Below, in pieces: positions 16,765 through 27,959 of a stretch of 64,000 nt of DNA. The notes under the pieces are model-generated. The model was not told where the DNA came from and ran no database searches. It worked only from the letters and a program-made list of their open reading frames with translations. The position numbers and the translations under genes are program-made. Each line of letters begins with the position of its first letter. The first letter of the stretch is position 1. Location: NCBI RefSeq assembly GCF_017352135.1, contig NZ_CP071454.1, forward strand, positions 1,769,501-1,833,500. The letters are read 5' to 3'. This stretch comes from Rhizobium lentis (GTDB lineage: Bacteria; Pseudomonadota; Alphaproteobacteria; Rhizobiales; Rhizobiaceae).

Positions 16765-19700
16765 ATGGCTGCGAGAAACAATCCGAAACGGGAAAAGCAG
16801 ATCGAAAACGCGCGCAAGATCGCCAAGGCGACGCGCGAGTCGCATCTCGATCCGGTAATTCTGTTCGGCCGGGCCAGCAATGACGATCTCGAACTTTATA
16901 CGCCTGAAATGCTGGCGCGCTCCGCCGTGCATTCGGCAAAGGAACTCGCCGCCTGGAACGGCAAGACGCCCCGCGTCAGCATCGACACCATTCCCGAAGT
17001 GACGCCTGATGGCACCGCCGTCTCGGTGCTTTCGGTCACCGACCAGAATATGCCTTTCCTTTATGAATCGGTCATGGGTGAAGTAACGAGCACCTATCGC
17101 GATCTGTTCATGGCCGTGCATCCCATCCTCGTCATGGAAAAGGGCAAAGCCCCCGCGCTCTATTCCGCCGACCACCCGAGCGATCCCGCCGCGCGCGTCA
17201 GCCATATCCAGCTCCATATTGCCCCGTTGAACTCCACTCAGGCTGCCGATCTCGTCAAACGCGTCCAGACCGTGCTCGAACAGGTCCGCCTATCGGTCTC
17301 CGACTGGAAGCCGATGCTCGCGAAGCTCGACGGGGTGATCGCCGAGCTTGCGGCCAACGGCCCCGGTCGCAGGAAGGCCGAACACGCCGAGGCAATCGCC
17401 TTCCTGAGCTGGCTGCGGGACGAGAATTTCACCTTCCTCGGCATGCGCGAATATGTTTATTCCGGCAAGGGTGCCGACGCCAAGGTCGAGCGCGACAAGG
17501 GCGCCGGCCTCGGCATCCTCTCCAACCCCGATGTTCTCGTGCTCCGCACCGGCAAGGACGCGGTGACAACGACGCCCGAGATCCTCGCCTTCCTCGACGG
17601 CCCCGATTTCCTGATCGTCACCAAGGCGAACGTGAAATCGATCGTCCATCGCCGCGCCTATATGGACTATGTCGGCGTCAAGCGCTTCGATGCCGACGGC
17701 AATGTCACAGGGGAACTGCGCATCGTCGGCCTTTTCACCTCGACGGCCTATACCTCGCTCGCCTCCGAAATCCCGCTGCTGCGGTCCAAAATCGAAAAGG
17801 TGAAGGAGCATTTCGGCTTCGACCCGATGAGTCATTCCGGCCGCATGCTCGACAACACGCTGGAATCCTATCCGCGCGACGACCTTTTCCAGATCGACAC
17901 CACGCTGCTCGCCAGTTTTGCCGAGCAGATCAACGATCTCGCCGACCGGCCGCGCGTGCGCGTCCTGCCGCGCATCGATCATTTCGACCGCTTCGTCTCG
18001 GTCATCGTCTATGTGCCGCGTGAGGAGTATGATTCGATCGTGCGGGAGCGGATCGGCACTTATCTGAAGACCGTCTACGACGGCCGCGTCTCCGCCTATT
18101 ACCCGGCTTTCCCGGAAGGCGGTGTGGCGCGCGTTCATTTCATCATCGGCCGCTCCGGCGGCAAGACGCCGCGCATTCCGCAGGCCAAGCTCGAGCAGAC
18201 GATCCGGGAAATCACCGCCCGCTGGGATGATCGTTTTGAAGCGCTGGCCGGACCCAAGGCGCCGAAGCTATCGGTCGACCAAGCCTTCCAGGATTCCTTC
18301 ACGCCCGAAGAAACCGTTGCCGACCTCGCCGATATCGGAGCCTGCGCTGCCGGCGAACCGCTCCGCATCCAGTTTTACCATCGCCGGGAAGAACATGGCC
18401 GTGTCCTCTCGCTGAAGATCTTCCACTCCGGGGGCCAGTTGGCGCTGTCGCGTCGCGTGCCGCTTCTGGAGAATCTCGGCTTCAATGTCGTCAGCGAACG
18501 GACCTTCGACATCGGCGTGCCGGCCGCCGATGGAGAAACGAAGCTCGTCGTGCTGCACGACATGGAGCTCGAGACCCGCACCGGCGGCGACATCGATCTG
18601 CAGCGTTATGGCGCCACCCTCGAGGAAGCCTTCGTCGCCGCCTTCGCCGGCACGATCGATAATGACAGCTTCAACCGGCTGATCCTGTCGGCCGGGCTCT
18701 CGGCGCGCGAGGCCAACGTGCTGCGCGCCTATGCGCGTTATCTCCGCCAGGCCGGCATCGCCTATTCGCAGGATTATATCGCAACGACGCTCGATAAATA
18801 TCCGAAGATTGCCGCCACCATTTTCCGCCTCTTTCACGACACGCTCGACACCAAGCTTTCGGAAAAGGCCCGCGCCAAGAAGCTCGCCGACCTGCACCAA
18901 GCGATCGAGGCCGAACTCGCCGACGTTCCGAGCCTTGACGACGACCGTATCTTGCGCCGCTACGTCAACATCGTCGACGCGACGCTGCGCACCAATTATT
19001 TTCAGAAGAACCCGGATGGCTCGCCGAAATCGATGCTGGCCTTCAAGCTCGATCCGCACCTGGTCGACGGCCTGCCGCAACCCAGGCCCTTCCGCGAGAT
19101 GTTCGTCTATGGCGTCGAGGTCGAAGGCGTGCACCTGCGCTTCGGCAAGGTGGCGCGTGGCGGTCTGCGCTGGTCCGACCGCGCCGAGGATTACCGCACC
19201 GAAGTGCTCAGCCTCGTCAAGGCGCAGCAGGTGAAGAATGCCGTCATCGTGCCGGTCGGCGCCAAGGGCGGCTTCTATCCGAAGAAGCTTCCGATCGGCG
19301 GCAGCCGCGACGAGGTCTTCAATGCCGGCCGCGAGGCTTACAAGACTTATATCCGCACGCTGCTTTCGATCACCGACAACATATCGGGCGCCGATATCGT
19401 GCCGCCGAAGGATACGGTCAGACTCGATGGTGACGATCCCTATTTCGTCGTTGCCGCCGACAAGGGTACGGCGACCTTCTCCGACACCGCCAACGCGCTG
19501 GCGCAGGAAGCCGGCTTTTGGCTGGACGATGCCTTCGCCTCCGGCGGCTCGGCCGGTTACGACCACAAGAAGATGGGCATCACCGCCCGCGGCGCCTGGG
19601 AAACCGTAAAACGCCATTTCCGCGAAATGGACATCGACATTCAGACGACGCCCTTCACCGTCGCCGGCGTCGGCGATATGTCGGGCGACGTCTTCGGCAA

Positions 19701-21540
19701 CGGCATGCTGCTCTCGCCGAAGATCAGACTGATTGCCGCCTTCGATCACCGCGACATCATCATCGATCCCGACCCGGACATGGAAAAGACGCTGGCCGAA
19801 CGCCAGCGGCTCTTCAACCTGCCACGCTCGAGCTGGCAGGATTTCGACAAGGGGATGCTTTCGAAAGGGGCGATGATCATCTCCCGCTCGGCGAAATCCG
19901 TGACGCTGACGCCGGAAGCGGTTGCCGCGATCGGCATCGACAAGGCTGTCGCCACGCCCTTCGAGATCATGACGGCGATCCTGAAGAGCCCCGTCGACCT
20001 GCTCTGGTTCGGCGGCATCGGCACCTATGTGAAGGCTCCCTCCGAAACCGACGCCGAAGTCGGCGATCGTGCCAACGATCCGATCCGCATCACTGCGACG
20101 GAGGTACGCGCCAAGGTGATCGGCGAGGGCGCCAATCTCGGCGTCACCCAGAAGGGCCGCATCGCCTACGGCCTCAAGGGTGGGCGCTGCAACTCCGACG
20201 CCATCGACAATTCGGCCGGCGTCAACACCTCGGACGTCGAGGTCAACATCAAGATCGCGCTGGCATCCGCCATGCATGACGGGCGCTTGACCCGGGCAAA
20301 ACGCGACCAGCTTCTTTCATCGATGACCGAAGAAGTGGCGGCCCTGGTGCTGCGCAACAACTATTTGCAGTCGCTGGCGATCTCGCTGACGGAACGCAAG
20401 GGCACGGCAAACGGCCTGGAGCTTGCGCGGTTCATGACCGTTCTCGAAGGTGCCAAGCAGCTGAATCGCAAGGTCGAGACGCTGCCCGATGACACAACGC
20501 TTGCCGAACGTTATGCCGCCGGCAAGCCGCTGACCCGGGCGGAAATCGGCGTGCTTGTGTCCTATGCCAAGATCGTGCTCTTCGATGCGCTCGCCGCAAG
20601 CGATCTGCCGGACGATCCCTATTTCTCCGCGACGCTTTCGAATTATTTTCCCGTGAAGATGCAGAGGTCGAACGCCGGCGACATCGCCAGCCACCGCCTG
20701 AAGCGCGAAATCGTCGCGACCGTGCTTGCCAACGAGGCCATCAATCGCGGCGGACCGAGCTTCACGGTCGCCATGATGGATGCGACGGCGGCTTCGGCGC
20801 CGGAAGTGGTGCGCGCCGCCATCGTCGCCCGCGACGGTTTCGACCTGACCCGGCTCTGGGCCGAAACGGACGCCCTCGATGGCAAGATATCAGGCGAGAT
20901 GCAGAACCGCCTCTACGAGGAGATCAGCCATAGCTTCACCGTGCTGACGCGCCTCCTCCTGAAGACCGGCATGACCAAGGCCGATATGGCGGAAGTGATT
21001 AGCCGGTTGCAGGCTGCCCTGAAGAAGCTGAAACCCGCCTTTGCCGAACAGTCCGCCAGCGATGCCGCCGCCCGCCAGGCAGAATACCTCCAAGCGGGTG
21101 TGCCGGAAAAACTGGGCGCCGAGATCGCCAATATTCAGAGTTTCGCCCTGGTGCCCGAGATCATGCAGATTGCCGAACGCACCGGCGAGCCGCTGGTGCG
21201 GGCCGCCGAGAACTACTTCGCGGTGTCGCAGACCTTCCGCATCGCCCGGCTGCTGGCGGCGGGCGGACGGATTCTCACCTCCGATCACTACGAGAACCTG
21301 GCGCTTGCCCGCAGCATCGACCAGATCGCCAGCGCCCGGCGTGACATCGTCATCTCTGCCCTTTCCGATCACGGCAAGGAGAAGCTGCCGGTTCAGGCCT
21401 GGCATGCGCAGGATCGTATCCGCATCAACCGTATCGTCGAGGAGCTTTCGAGCCTGAGCGACAGCGGCGATCCCAACCTTGCACGCATTACCGTTGCCGC
21501 AGGTATCCTGACCGATCTTGCGCGCGACCGGGCGAGGTGA
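16765..21540 (+). CDS. gdhB: NAD-specific glutamate dehydrogenase, 180-kDa class
   Basis: This very large enzyme oxidatively deaminates glutamate to 2-oxoglutarate and ammonia with NAD+, mainly in amino-acid catabolism. At 1591 residues it matches the L_180 class. The N-terminal half contains ACT-like regulatory regions. The catalytic core lies at about 780-1250, with RGGLRWSDRAEDYRTEVLSLVKAQ, the lysine-containing GAKGGFYPKK and the dinucleotide region GVGDMSGDVFGNGML. The C-terminal helical region is characteristic of the class. The following permease gene overlaps its stop codon, suggesting co-translation. Confidence 0.95.
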   Translation: MAARNNPKREKQIENARKIAKATRESHLDPVILFGRASNDDLELYTPEMLARSAVHSAKELAAWNGKTPRVSIDTIPEVTPDGTAVSVLSVTDQNMPFLYESVMGEVTSTYRDLFMAVHPILVMEKGKAPALYSADHPSDPAARVSHIQLHIAPLNSTQAADLVKRVQTVLEQVRLSVSDWKPMLAKLDGVIAELAANGPGRRKAEHAEAIAFLSWLRDENFTFLGMREYVYSGKGADAKVERDKGAGLGILSNPDVLVLRTGKDAVTTTPEILAFLDGPDFLIVTKANVKSIVHRRAYMDYVGVKRFDADGNVTGELRIVGLFTSTAYTSLASEIPLLRSKIEKVKEHFGFDPMSHSGRMLDNTLESYPRDDLFQIDTTLLASFAEQINDLADRPRVRVLPRIDHFDRFVSVIVYVPREEYDSIVRERIGTYLKTVYDGRVSAYYPAFPEGGVARVHFIIGRSGGKTPRIPQAKLEQTIREITARWDDRFEALAGPKAPKLSVDQAFQDSFTPEETVADLADIGACAAGEPLRIQFYHRREEHGRVLSLKIFHSGGQLALSRRVPLLENLGFNVVSERTFDIGVPAADGETKLVVLHDMELETRTGGDIDLQRYGATLEEAFVAAFAGTIDNDSFNRLILSAGLSAREANVLRAYARYLRQAGIAYSQDYIATTLDKYPKIAATIFRLFHDTLDTKLSEKARAKKLADLHQAIEAELADVPSLDDDRILRRYVNIVDATLRTNYFQKNPDGSPKSMLAFKLDPHLVDGLPQPRPFREMFVYGVEVEGVHLRFGKVARGGLRWSDRAEDYRTEVLSLVKAQQVKNAVIVPVGAKGGFYPKKLPIGGSRDEVFNAGREAYKTYIRTLLSITDNISGADIVPPKDTVRLDGDDPYFVVAADKGTATFSDTANALAQEAGFWLDDAFASGGSAGYDHKKMGITARGAWETVKRHFREMDIDIQTTPFTVAGVGDMSGDVFGNGMLLSPKIRLIAAFDHRDIIIDPDPDMEKTLAERQRLFNLPRSSWQDFDKGMLSKGAMIISRSAKSVTLTPEAVAAIGIDKAVATPFEIMTAILKSPVDLLWFGGIGTYVKAPSETDAEVGDRANDPIRITATEVRAKVIGEGANLGVTQKGRIAYGLKGGRCNSDAIDNSAGVNTSDVEVNIKIALASAMHDGRLTRAKRDQLLSSMTEEVAALVLRNNYLQSLAISLTERKGTANGLELARFMTVLEGAKQLNRKVETLPDDTTLAERYAAGKPLTRAEIGVLVSYAKIVLFDALAASDLPDDPYFSATLSNYFPVKMQRSNAGDIASHRLKREIVATVLANEAINRGGPSFTVAMMDATAASAPEVVRAAIVARDGFDLTRLWAETDALDGKISGEMQNRLYEEISHSFTVLTRLLLKTGMTKADMAEVISRLQAALKKLKPAFAEQSASDAAARQAEYLQAGVPEKLGAEIANIQSFALVPEIMQIAERTGEPLVRAAENYFAVSQTFRIARLLAAGGRILTSDHYENLALARSIDQIASARRDIVISALSDHGKEKLPVQAWHAQDRIRINRIVEELSSLSDSGDPNLARITVAAGILTDLARDRAR

Positions 21541-21566
21541 GACAGTCCGCGAAAAGGGAGCGGACA

Positions 21567-22952
21567 TTGAATCGCATAGACTGGACAGGAACGCAGCCGC
21601 CGAAGGCCACGGAGAAGGGCATCTGGGGTTGGATGTTCTTCGATTGGGCGGCCCAGCCGTTCTTTACCGTGGTCACCACCTTCATCTTCGGGCCCTACTT
21701 CGTCTCACGCCTGACCGATGATCCGGTGTCGGCCCAGACGATGTGGAGCAATATGGCGACGATCTCCTCGGTGATCATCGCCCTGCTCTCGCCGGTTCTC
21801 GGCTCGATCGCCGACCAGTCCGGCGCACGCAAGCCCTGGATCGGCTTCTTCGCGATCGTCAAGATCGTCAGCCTTTTCTGCCTGTGGTTTGCAGCCCCCG
21901 GCTCGCCTGTCCTCTATCCCGTGATCTTCATGATCCTCGCCTCGATCTCGGCCGAGTTTTCCATCGTCTTCAACGATTCGTTGATGCCGCGCCTTGTCGA
22001 CAAGGCGGAGGTCGGCAAGCTCTCCAACACCGCCTGGGGGCTTGGTTACCTCGGCGGCATGATCGTGCTGATTGCTGTCGTCACGCTTTTGGCGGCAAAC
22101 CCGGAGAGCGGCAAAACCGTTCTCGGCCTCGATCCGCTTTTCGGCCTCGATCCCAAGACCGGCGAGGATGCGCGCATCACCGGGCCGATCTCGGCTGTCT
22201 GGTATCTGATCTTCATCCTGCCGATGTTCTTCTTCACGCCCGATGTTCGCCGGGGCCTTCCCTTCATCAGCGCCGTGCGCCTCGGCCTGCGGGAACTCAG
22301 GAATACGCTCAGTGAACTCAAGGAGCGCCGCGGCATCCTGAAATTCATCATCTCCCGCATGATCTATCAGGACGGCGTCAATGGCCTGCTGATCCTCGGC
22401 GGCGTCTTCGCCGCCGGCATGTTCGGCTGGGCGACGATCGAGATCGGCCTCTATGGCATCATCCTGAACATCGTCGCAATCTTCGGCTGCCTGCTCGCCG
22501 GCCGGATCGACAAGGGCGTCGGTTCGAAGGCGACCGTCGTCATCAGTCTCACGATGCTGCTTCTCGCCACCATCGGCATCATCTCGACCGGACCGGGCTA
22601 CACCCTGTTTGGCCTGATATCGCTGCCGACGGCCGATTCCGGCGGCCTCTTCGGCACCGCCGCGGAGAAAGCCTATATCCTCTATGGCCTGCTGATCGGG
22701 CTCGCCTTCGGGCCGGTGCAGGCCTCGTCGCGCTCCTATCTCGCCCGCAGCGTCAGCCTGAAGGAAGCCGGCCGCTATTTCGGCATCTACGCGCTTTCGG
22801 GTCGCGCCACGAGTTTCATGGCGACGCTGCTCTTCTCGCTAGTGACCTATATGAGCGGCTCAGCGCGGCTCGGAATGGCAACGCTGGTCCTGTTCCTCGC
22901 CGCAGGGCTGGTGCTGCTGATCCGCACGCCCTATCCGGCCGATCGCGTCTGA
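21567..22952 (+). CDS. MFS permease, UMF1 (Atg22-like) family
   Basis: About 461 residues with roughly 12 membrane segments. Family signatures include [17 protein letters not shown] near the N-terminus, [17 protein letters not shown] and a C-terminal [16 protein letters not shown]. The family is linked to amino-acid efflux in yeast vacuoles; bacterial substrates are unknown. I favour the TTG at 21567, which has GGGAG six bases upstream; a GTG at 21537 overlapping the gdhB stop would add ten polar residues. Coupling to gdhB suggests an amino-acid-related role, by inference only. Confidence 0.85.
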   Translation: MNRIDWTGTQPPKATEKGIWGWMFFDWAAQPFFTVVTTFIFGPYFVSRLTDDPVSAQTMWSNMATISSVIIALLSPVLGSIADQSGARKPWIGFFAIVKIVSLFCLWFAAPGSPVLYPVIFMILASISAEFSIVFNDSLMPRLVDKAEVGKLSNTAWGLGYLGGMIVLIAVVTLLAANPESGKTVLGLDPLFGLDPKTGEDARITGPISAVWYLIFILPMFFFTPDVRRGLPFISAVRLGLRELRNTLSELKERRGILKFIISRMIYQDGVNGLLILGGVFAAGMFGWATIEIGLYGIILNIVAIFGCLLAGRIDKGVGSKATVVISLTMLLLATIGIISTGPGYTLFGLISLPTADSGGLFGTAAEKAYILYGLLIGLAFGPVQASSRSYLARSVSLKEAGRYFGIYALSGRATSFMATLLFSLVTYMSGSARLGMATLVLFLAAGLVLLIRTPYPADRV

Positions 22953-22970
22953 CAATTTTCCCGTGCCCGA

Positions 22971-24587
22971 TCAGTGCCGGAAATGGCGCATGCCGGTGAA
23001 GACCATGGCAACGCCATGTTCGTCGGCGGCATCGATGACCTCCTGGTCGCGCATCGAGCCGCCCGGCTGGATGACCGCCGTCGCCCCTGCGGCGATCATC
23101 GACAGAAGGCCATCGGCAAACGGCAGGAAGGCTTCGGAAGCGACCGCCGAGCCTTGAGTCATCGGAACCGCAAGGCCGAGCGCCTTGGCGGCCTCTTCGG
23201 CTTTCAGCGCGGCGATGCGGGCAGAATCGACCCGGCTCATCTGCCCGGCGCCGATACCGGCCGTCTGGCCGTTCTTGGCGTAGACGACGGCATTCGATTT
23301 CACGTGCTTGCCGACCTTGAAGGCGAACTTCATGTCCTCAAGCTCCTGCGCCGTCGGCGCGCGCTTGGTCACGACCTTGAGTTCCAGATCCTCGACCATG
23401 CCGTTGTCGCGGCTCTGGACAAGGAAGCCGCCGGAAACGGTCTTCGCCGTCAAGCCCGCGGCGCGCGGGTCGGGCAGGCCGCCGGCCGACAGAAGCCGCA
23501 GATTCGGCTTGCGGGCGACGATCGTCTTCGCCTCCTCGGTCACATCGGGGGCAATGATCACCTCGGTGAAGAGCTTGACGATCTCCTCGGCCGTTTCGGC
23601 ATCCAGCGTCCGGTTGAGCGCGATGATGCCGCCGAAGGCGGAAACGGAATCGCAGGCGAGCGCCCGGCGATAGGCCTCGACCAGGCTCGATCCCGTGGCG
23701 ACGCCGCAGGGATTGGCATGCTTGATGATGGCGCAGGCCGGCGCCTTTTCGGGCAGGAACTCGGCGACGAGTTCATAAGCGGCGTCGGTGTCATTGATGT
23801 TGTTGTAGGAGAGCTGCTTGCCCTGGAGAAGGACGGCCGTCGACACGCCGGGGCGCTTCTCACCCGTCACATAGAAAGCCGCCTTCTGGTGCGGGTTTTC
23901 GCCGTAGCGCATCTCTTCCTTCAGCGTGCCACCGATGACGCGGTGGCGCGGCGTGTCGATCGACAGCGCCTCGGCGAACCAGTTGGAAATCACAGCATCA
24001 TAAGCAGCGGTACGGGCATAGGCCTTGGCGGCCATGCGCTGGCGGAAGGCATAGGCAGTCTTGCCGTCCTCCGCCGAAAGCTGCCCAGTGAACTCGGCAT
24101 AATCGCTGGGATCGATCAGAATGGTCACATAGGCATGGTTCTTGGCTGACGCCCGGATCATCGCCGGACCGCCGATATCGATATTCTCGACGGTCGTCGG
24201 ATAATCGCCGCCGGCCGCGCGCACGTCTTCGAAGGGATAGAGGTTGATGACGGCAAGATCGATGCCCTCGATGCCGTGCTCTTTCATCGCCTCCTGGTGC
24301 TCGCTGTCGTCGCGGATCGCCAGCAGGCCACCATGCACCGTCGGATGCAGCGTCTTGACGCGCCCATCCATAATCTCGGGAAAGCCGGTGATTTCGGAAA
24401 CGTCGGTGACGGCGAGACCGGCAGCGGCGATCGCCTTATAGGTGCCGCCGGTCGACAGCAGACGCACGCCTCTTTCAGACAATGCCTGGGCGAGCTCGAC
24501 GATGCCGGTCTTGTCGAAGACGGAAAGGAGCGCGGTCTTGATTTCAACCTTGTCGGGGGCGGGGATCTTCTTGGAAATGACGGCCAT
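22971..24587 (-). CDS. purH: Bifunctional AICAR formyltransferase / IMP cyclohydrolase
   Basis: PurH does the last two steps of IMP synthesis. The N-terminal MGS-like cyclohydrolase domain covers about 1-150 ([38 protein letters not shown]). The formyltransferase domain follows, with [11 protein letters not shown] and the C-terminal [18 protein letters not shown]. From the ATG at 24587 the protein is 538 residues; GGAGAAGG lies five bases upstream. It ends 18 bases from the converging permease gene, and is the last of a leftward htpX-rsmB-heparinase-purH series. Confidence 0.97.
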   Translation of the reverse strand: MAVISKKIPAPDKVEIKTALLSVFDKTGIVELAQALSERGVRLLSTGGTYKAIAAAGLAVTDVSEITGFPEIMDGRVKTLHPTVHGGLLAIRDDSEHQEAMKEHGIEGIDLAVINLYPFEDVRAAGGDYPTTVENIDIGGPAMIRASAKNHAYVTILIDPSDYAEFTGQLSAEDGKTAYAFRQRMAAKAYARTAAYDAVISNWFAEALSIDTPRHRVIGGTLKEEMRYGENPHQKAAFYVTGEKRPGVSTAVLLQGKQLSYNNINDTDAAYELVAEFLPEKAPACAIIKHANPCGVATGSSLVEAYRRALACDSVSAFGGIIALNRTLDAETAEEIVKLFTEVIIAPDVTEEAKTIVARKPNLRLLSAGGLPDPRAAGLTAKTVSGGFLVQSRDNGMVEDLELKVVTKRAPTAQELEDMKFAFKVGKHVKSNAVVYAKNGQTAGIGAGQMSRVDSARIAALKAEEAAKALGLAVPMTQGSAVASEAFLPFADGLLSMIAAGATAVIQPGGSMRDQEVIDAADEHGVAMVFTGMRHFRH

Positions 24588-24683
24588 GAAACCTTCTCCG
24601 TTCGGGCTTCGGAAGACATCCATATCCGGACGTCAGCGTGCTGGCGCCGCGTTAGCACAGCTTTGCCGCCGCGCAAACAGGAT

Positions 24684-26357
24684 CTAGCCTTTGCGGGATA
24701 AGAACCAGCGGATTTCCGTCTTCTCTGCGAGATCGAAGTCGATCTCGATCTGATCCGACCCGCAAATGCCGGAGCTGTCGGCAAAGAAGATGTCCTCGGA
24801 AATCAGCACTTCGTTGCCGGGCGCGGAAAACAGCCAGCTTTCGCCGTCCGGCGCCGTCAGCAGAACGGATTCCCCGTCACTCTGCTGCACAACGATCGCC
24901 GGATGAATATGAAAACGGGCGACGGCCTTCAGAGCTTCGTCACTTTCATATCCTTCCCGCATGATGAGCCGGTCGCGGCCGGTCATGATCGAGCCTGCAG
25001 CATTGAGCGTCAACTCACGCTCGTGCAGCACGCCGAACGTCCTGAGATAACCGTCATGGCTGAGCTTGATGCTGTCGCGTCCATCCTCGGTTTCAACACG
25101 TTCGACGCTGACGGTCCTCACCGGTTCGGTGATCGCGTGATCGAGGAAAGGCGAGAGCGCGAAACGGCTGGACGACGTGTCGTTGAGGATGACGGTCGAA
25201 TGCGCCGCAGTCGTGCGCGCCATCTGCACATAACGGTGGCCGGCGAATTTTGGCGAGCCGGAATTGACGATGAAGCGATGGCGGCCCGACGACATCTCGA
25301 ACGAGAGGCTGCCGGCATGCGCGGTGCGCAGCGCGCCGCCCGAAGGCGGCGCGCCGGTATCGGCGATGATGACCGTCTTGCCCCCGGAAAGCCGCTGATA
25401 GCGCGACTGCGGCAAAGCCTTGAACGGCTGGCCAGCGGTCTCGTCATATCTGAGCACCGACATCAGCTCGTTGGCGAGCGTGGAAGTCGCGCCGTTAAAA
25501 AGCGCCAGATCCCCGTCCTGATGGCGAAAGAACCGCAAGGCCGGATACATGCGGTCGATACCCGAGATCAGCTTCTGCGGCAGATCATGGCCGAGATTGA
25601 CATAGGTTTGCCTGAGCGGCAGCAGGTCGAGCAGCAATTCCAGACCGACCCGCGGATTGCGCGAGATATGGCCCCCATCCGGCAGAATCTGGCTATCGAA
25701 TTCACGGTCGAGCGCCTGGGCCGCTCTTCTCAGCGTGGATGCGCGGGCCGGCATGGCGACGGAGGCCATGGCGAGCGCGATACGCAGCCGAAACAGCTCC
25801 AGACCGCCGAGCGTGTAGGGCGCCATCCGGTGCAGGAACCTGACCTGGAAAGCCAGCGACTTCATGAAGCGGCGATAGAAGCCGCGATCGGCATTCTGCA
25901 GCACGACAGGCGAATGCGACAGCCAGGCGATGACACGCTGGGCGGTGACATCGGTCTCCCAGGCAACGCCTTCCATGCGGCCGGCATGGATGGAAAGCCA
26001 GCTGTCGACGATGGCGCGGGCAGCGGCCGAGCTGCGTTCCGTCTTGTGCGCCCGCATGTGCCGGAGCCAGCCGAAGCTGTGCAGGCGGATTGCGAAAGGG
26101 CGCGAGGGCAAGGTGAAGGTGAAGGGCGATTTGCCGTTGGTTTCCAGCATGCGCCCGGCCAGAAGGAAACGCCCGTTGAGAATTTCGTCGGCCACATGCG
26201 GATCGATGCCGCGAAGATCAGTCGGAGCGACGATCAGGCGCTCAGGCGGCTTGATCGAATGGCGCATGAGCTTCAGGCGCAGCAGCGCGACGCGGCGCAA
26301 GGCGCGCCGCCAAGCTTCCCGAACATACATGCTCGCAAAACGCCGACCGGACTGCAT
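24684..26357 (-). CDS. Heparinase II/III family protein
   Basis: 557 residues. The N-terminal half is a helical toroid-like region with repeated Trp, Arg and Leu. The C-terminal half carries the heparinase II/III beta domain with the ARTTAAHSTVILNDTSSSRF motif and FSAPGNEVLISEDIFFADSSGI. Members are polysaccharide lyases acting on uronic-acid polymers. Here no signal peptide is visible at the proposed N-terminus, so location and substrate are unclear. The same position between rsmB and purH is common in Rhizobiales, but no functional tie to purines is known. Confidence 0.82.
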   Translation of the reverse strand: MQSGRRFASMYVREAWRRALRRVALLRLKLMRHSIKPPERLIVAPTDLRGIDPHVADEILNGRFLLAGRMLETNGKSPFTFTLPSRPFAIRLHSFGWLRHMRAHKTERSSAAARAIVDSWLSIHAGRMEGVAWETDVTAQRVIAWLSHSPVVLQNADRGFYRRFMKSLAFQVRFLHRMAPYTLGGLELFRLRIALAMASVAMPARASTLRRAAQALDREFDSQILPDGGHISRNPRVGLELLLDLLPLRQTYVNLGHDLPQKLISGIDRMYPALRFFRHQDGDLALFNGATSTLANELMSVLRYDETAGQPFKALPQSRYQRLSGGKTVIIADTGAPPSGGALRTAHAGSLSFEMSSGRHRFIVNSGSPKFAGHRYVQMARTTAAHSTVILNDTSSSRFALSPFLDHAITEPVRTVSVERVETEDGRDSIKLSHDGYLRTFGVLHERELTLNAAGSIMTGRDRLIMREGYESDEALKAVARFHIHPAIVVQQSDGESVLLTAPDGESWLFSAPGNEVLISEDIFFADSSGICGSDQIEIDFDLAEKTEIRWFLSRKG

Positions 26358-26573
26358 ATTCTATTGTCTATTGACCCTCGTGGTTAAGAATAGGTGAAAA
26401 GCGGCCGATTTCATCGCCCACAATGAATTAATTCGTGACAAAGTTCGAATATACGCAAATGAGCGCATATCATTCGAGGATATTCGGGCGGTTCGCAAGA
26501 ACCGACGGACATGATGCGAGGGTGTAAACGCCCGCGCATGGCGCGGATTCGCAGGCGACGCGTTAAGATTTAA
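26358..26573. other. Intergenic gap between rsmB and the heparinase gene
   Basis: 216 bases, less GC-rich than its surroundings, with no open frame. It probably contains the promoter of the heparinase-purH part of the series. No clear -35/-10 pair was found. Confidence 0.4.
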
Positions 26574-27959
26574 TCAGGCTGCTCGCCGCAGCACCGCCGC
26601 GTAGAAACCGTCGAGACCGGAGGCCACGTTCTCAGGCATTTTCAGCATGGTCGGAAGCGTGCGGAATTCGCCGAGTGGCGTGATCGCCGCTTCAAGGCCG
26701 GGCCAGTCGCCGGCGCTGATCGGAACCCGCTCGATCGTGTCCGTATCGGAAAGAATGCGGGCGACGACATCTTCACCCTCGGCGGGATCGAGCGAGCAAT
26801 TCGAAAACACCAACGTGCCGCCGGGCTTCAGCAAGGTCAGCGCATGACGCAGCAGCCGCTCCTGCAGCGCCGCCAGCCTGGCGATGTCATCCGGTCCCTT
26901 GGTCCACAGTACGTCTGGGTGCCGGCGCGTCGTGCCGGTGGAAGAGCAGGGGGCGTCGAGCAGAATCGCATCGAAGCCTTCTGCCGGCTTGAATGTAGTC
27001 AGGTCCGTCGCCACCGTTTCAGCCTTGAGGCCAAGCCGCTCGAGATTGGACCGCAGCCGTCTTAGCCGGCTTTCCGACTGATCGAGGGCGGTAACTGTGC
27101 CGCCGGCAAGGATGAGCTGCGCCGTCTTGCCGCCTGGCGCGGCACAAAGATCGGCGGCACGTTTGCCGGTGAGATCGCCGAAAAGCCTGGCCGGGATGCT
27201 TGCCGCCGCATCCTGCACCCACCATGCCCCATCGTCGAAGCCTTCGAGTGTAGGAATGCCGCCGTCAAAGGCGGCAAGCCGCACGCCGCCCGTCGGCAGG
27301 GCAATCCCGTTCAGCCGCTTCGCCCAGGCTTCGGCGTCGGATTTGACGGTCAGATCGATTGCCGCAGGTTCGAGCTGCGATTGCGAGATCGCCAGCGCCG
27401 CGTCGCGGCCATAGGCCTTTTCCAGCCGTGTCAGGAACCAGGTCGGCATCGGCGGAACCTTGCCGATTGCCTCCAGCACCGCCTCCTTTTCACGGCCGAG
27501 TCGGCGCAGGACGGCGTTGACCAGCTTGGCGAAACGGCGATTGCGCGGATCCTGATTGGCCTGCTCGACGGCAAGATCGACGGCCGAATGATCCGGCACG
27601 TCGAGATAGAGGATCTGCGCGGCGCCGATGGCCAGAACATGGTGCAAAGCCCGCGCACCCTCCGGCAGCGGCGACTCCAGCAGCGAGGCAATTGCCGCAT
27701 CGATGCGCGGCAGGTGGCGCAGCGTCGTGTTCAGGATGGCGCGGACAAGGGCGCGATCGCTTTCGCCAAGCGCCTTGTAGGCTGGATTGCCATGTTCATG
27801 ATCGAGAGCGCCGTCGAGCGGCAGCTTGCGGTCGACGACGGCGGCGAGAATTTTCGCCGCCGCGGCCCGGGCCTGCAGGCCGGGCTTATCAGGCGCCGAT
27901 CGGGAGGCGGAGGGCTTCTGTTTGCGGAATGGCTTCGTGCCGTTTGAATTCAAGACCAC
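26574..27959 (-). CDS. rsmB: 16S rRNA (cytosine-5) methyltransferase, RsmB-like
   Basis: The 461-residue protein has an N-terminal NusB-like helical RNA-binding domain (about 25-165) and a C-terminal SAM domain. The SAM site is [13 protein letters not shown] near 275. The catalytic pair is the cysteine of [15 protein letters not shown] (motif IV) and that of [12 protein letters not shown] (motif VI). It would modify C967 of 16S rRNA. The start is a GTG at 27959 that overlaps the htpX 3' end by ten bases, so translational coupling is likely. The Lys/Arg-rich first 25 residues are longer than in E. coli. Confidence 0.9.
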   Translation of the reverse strand: MVLNSNGTKPFRKQKPSASRSAPDKPGLQARAAAAKILAAVVDRKLPLDGALDHEHGNPAYKALGESDRALVRAILNTTLRHLPRIDAAIASLLESPLPEGARALHHVLAIGAAQILYLDVPDHSAVDLAVEQANQDPRNRRFAKLVNAVLRRLGREKEAVLEAIGKVPPMPTWFLTRLEKAYGRDAALAISQSQLEPAAIDLTVKSDAEAWAKRLNGIALPTGGVRLAAFDGGIPTLEGFDDGAWWVQDAAASIPARLFGDLTGKRAADLCAAPGGKTAQLILAGGTVTALDQSESRLRRLRSNLERLGLKAETVATDLTTFKPAEGFDAILLDAPCSSTGTTRRHPDVLWTKGPDDIARLAALQERLLRHALTLLKPGGTLVFSNCSLDPAEGEDVVARILSDTDTIERVPISAGDWPGLEAAITPLGEFRTLPTMLKMPENVASGLDGFYAAVLRRAA

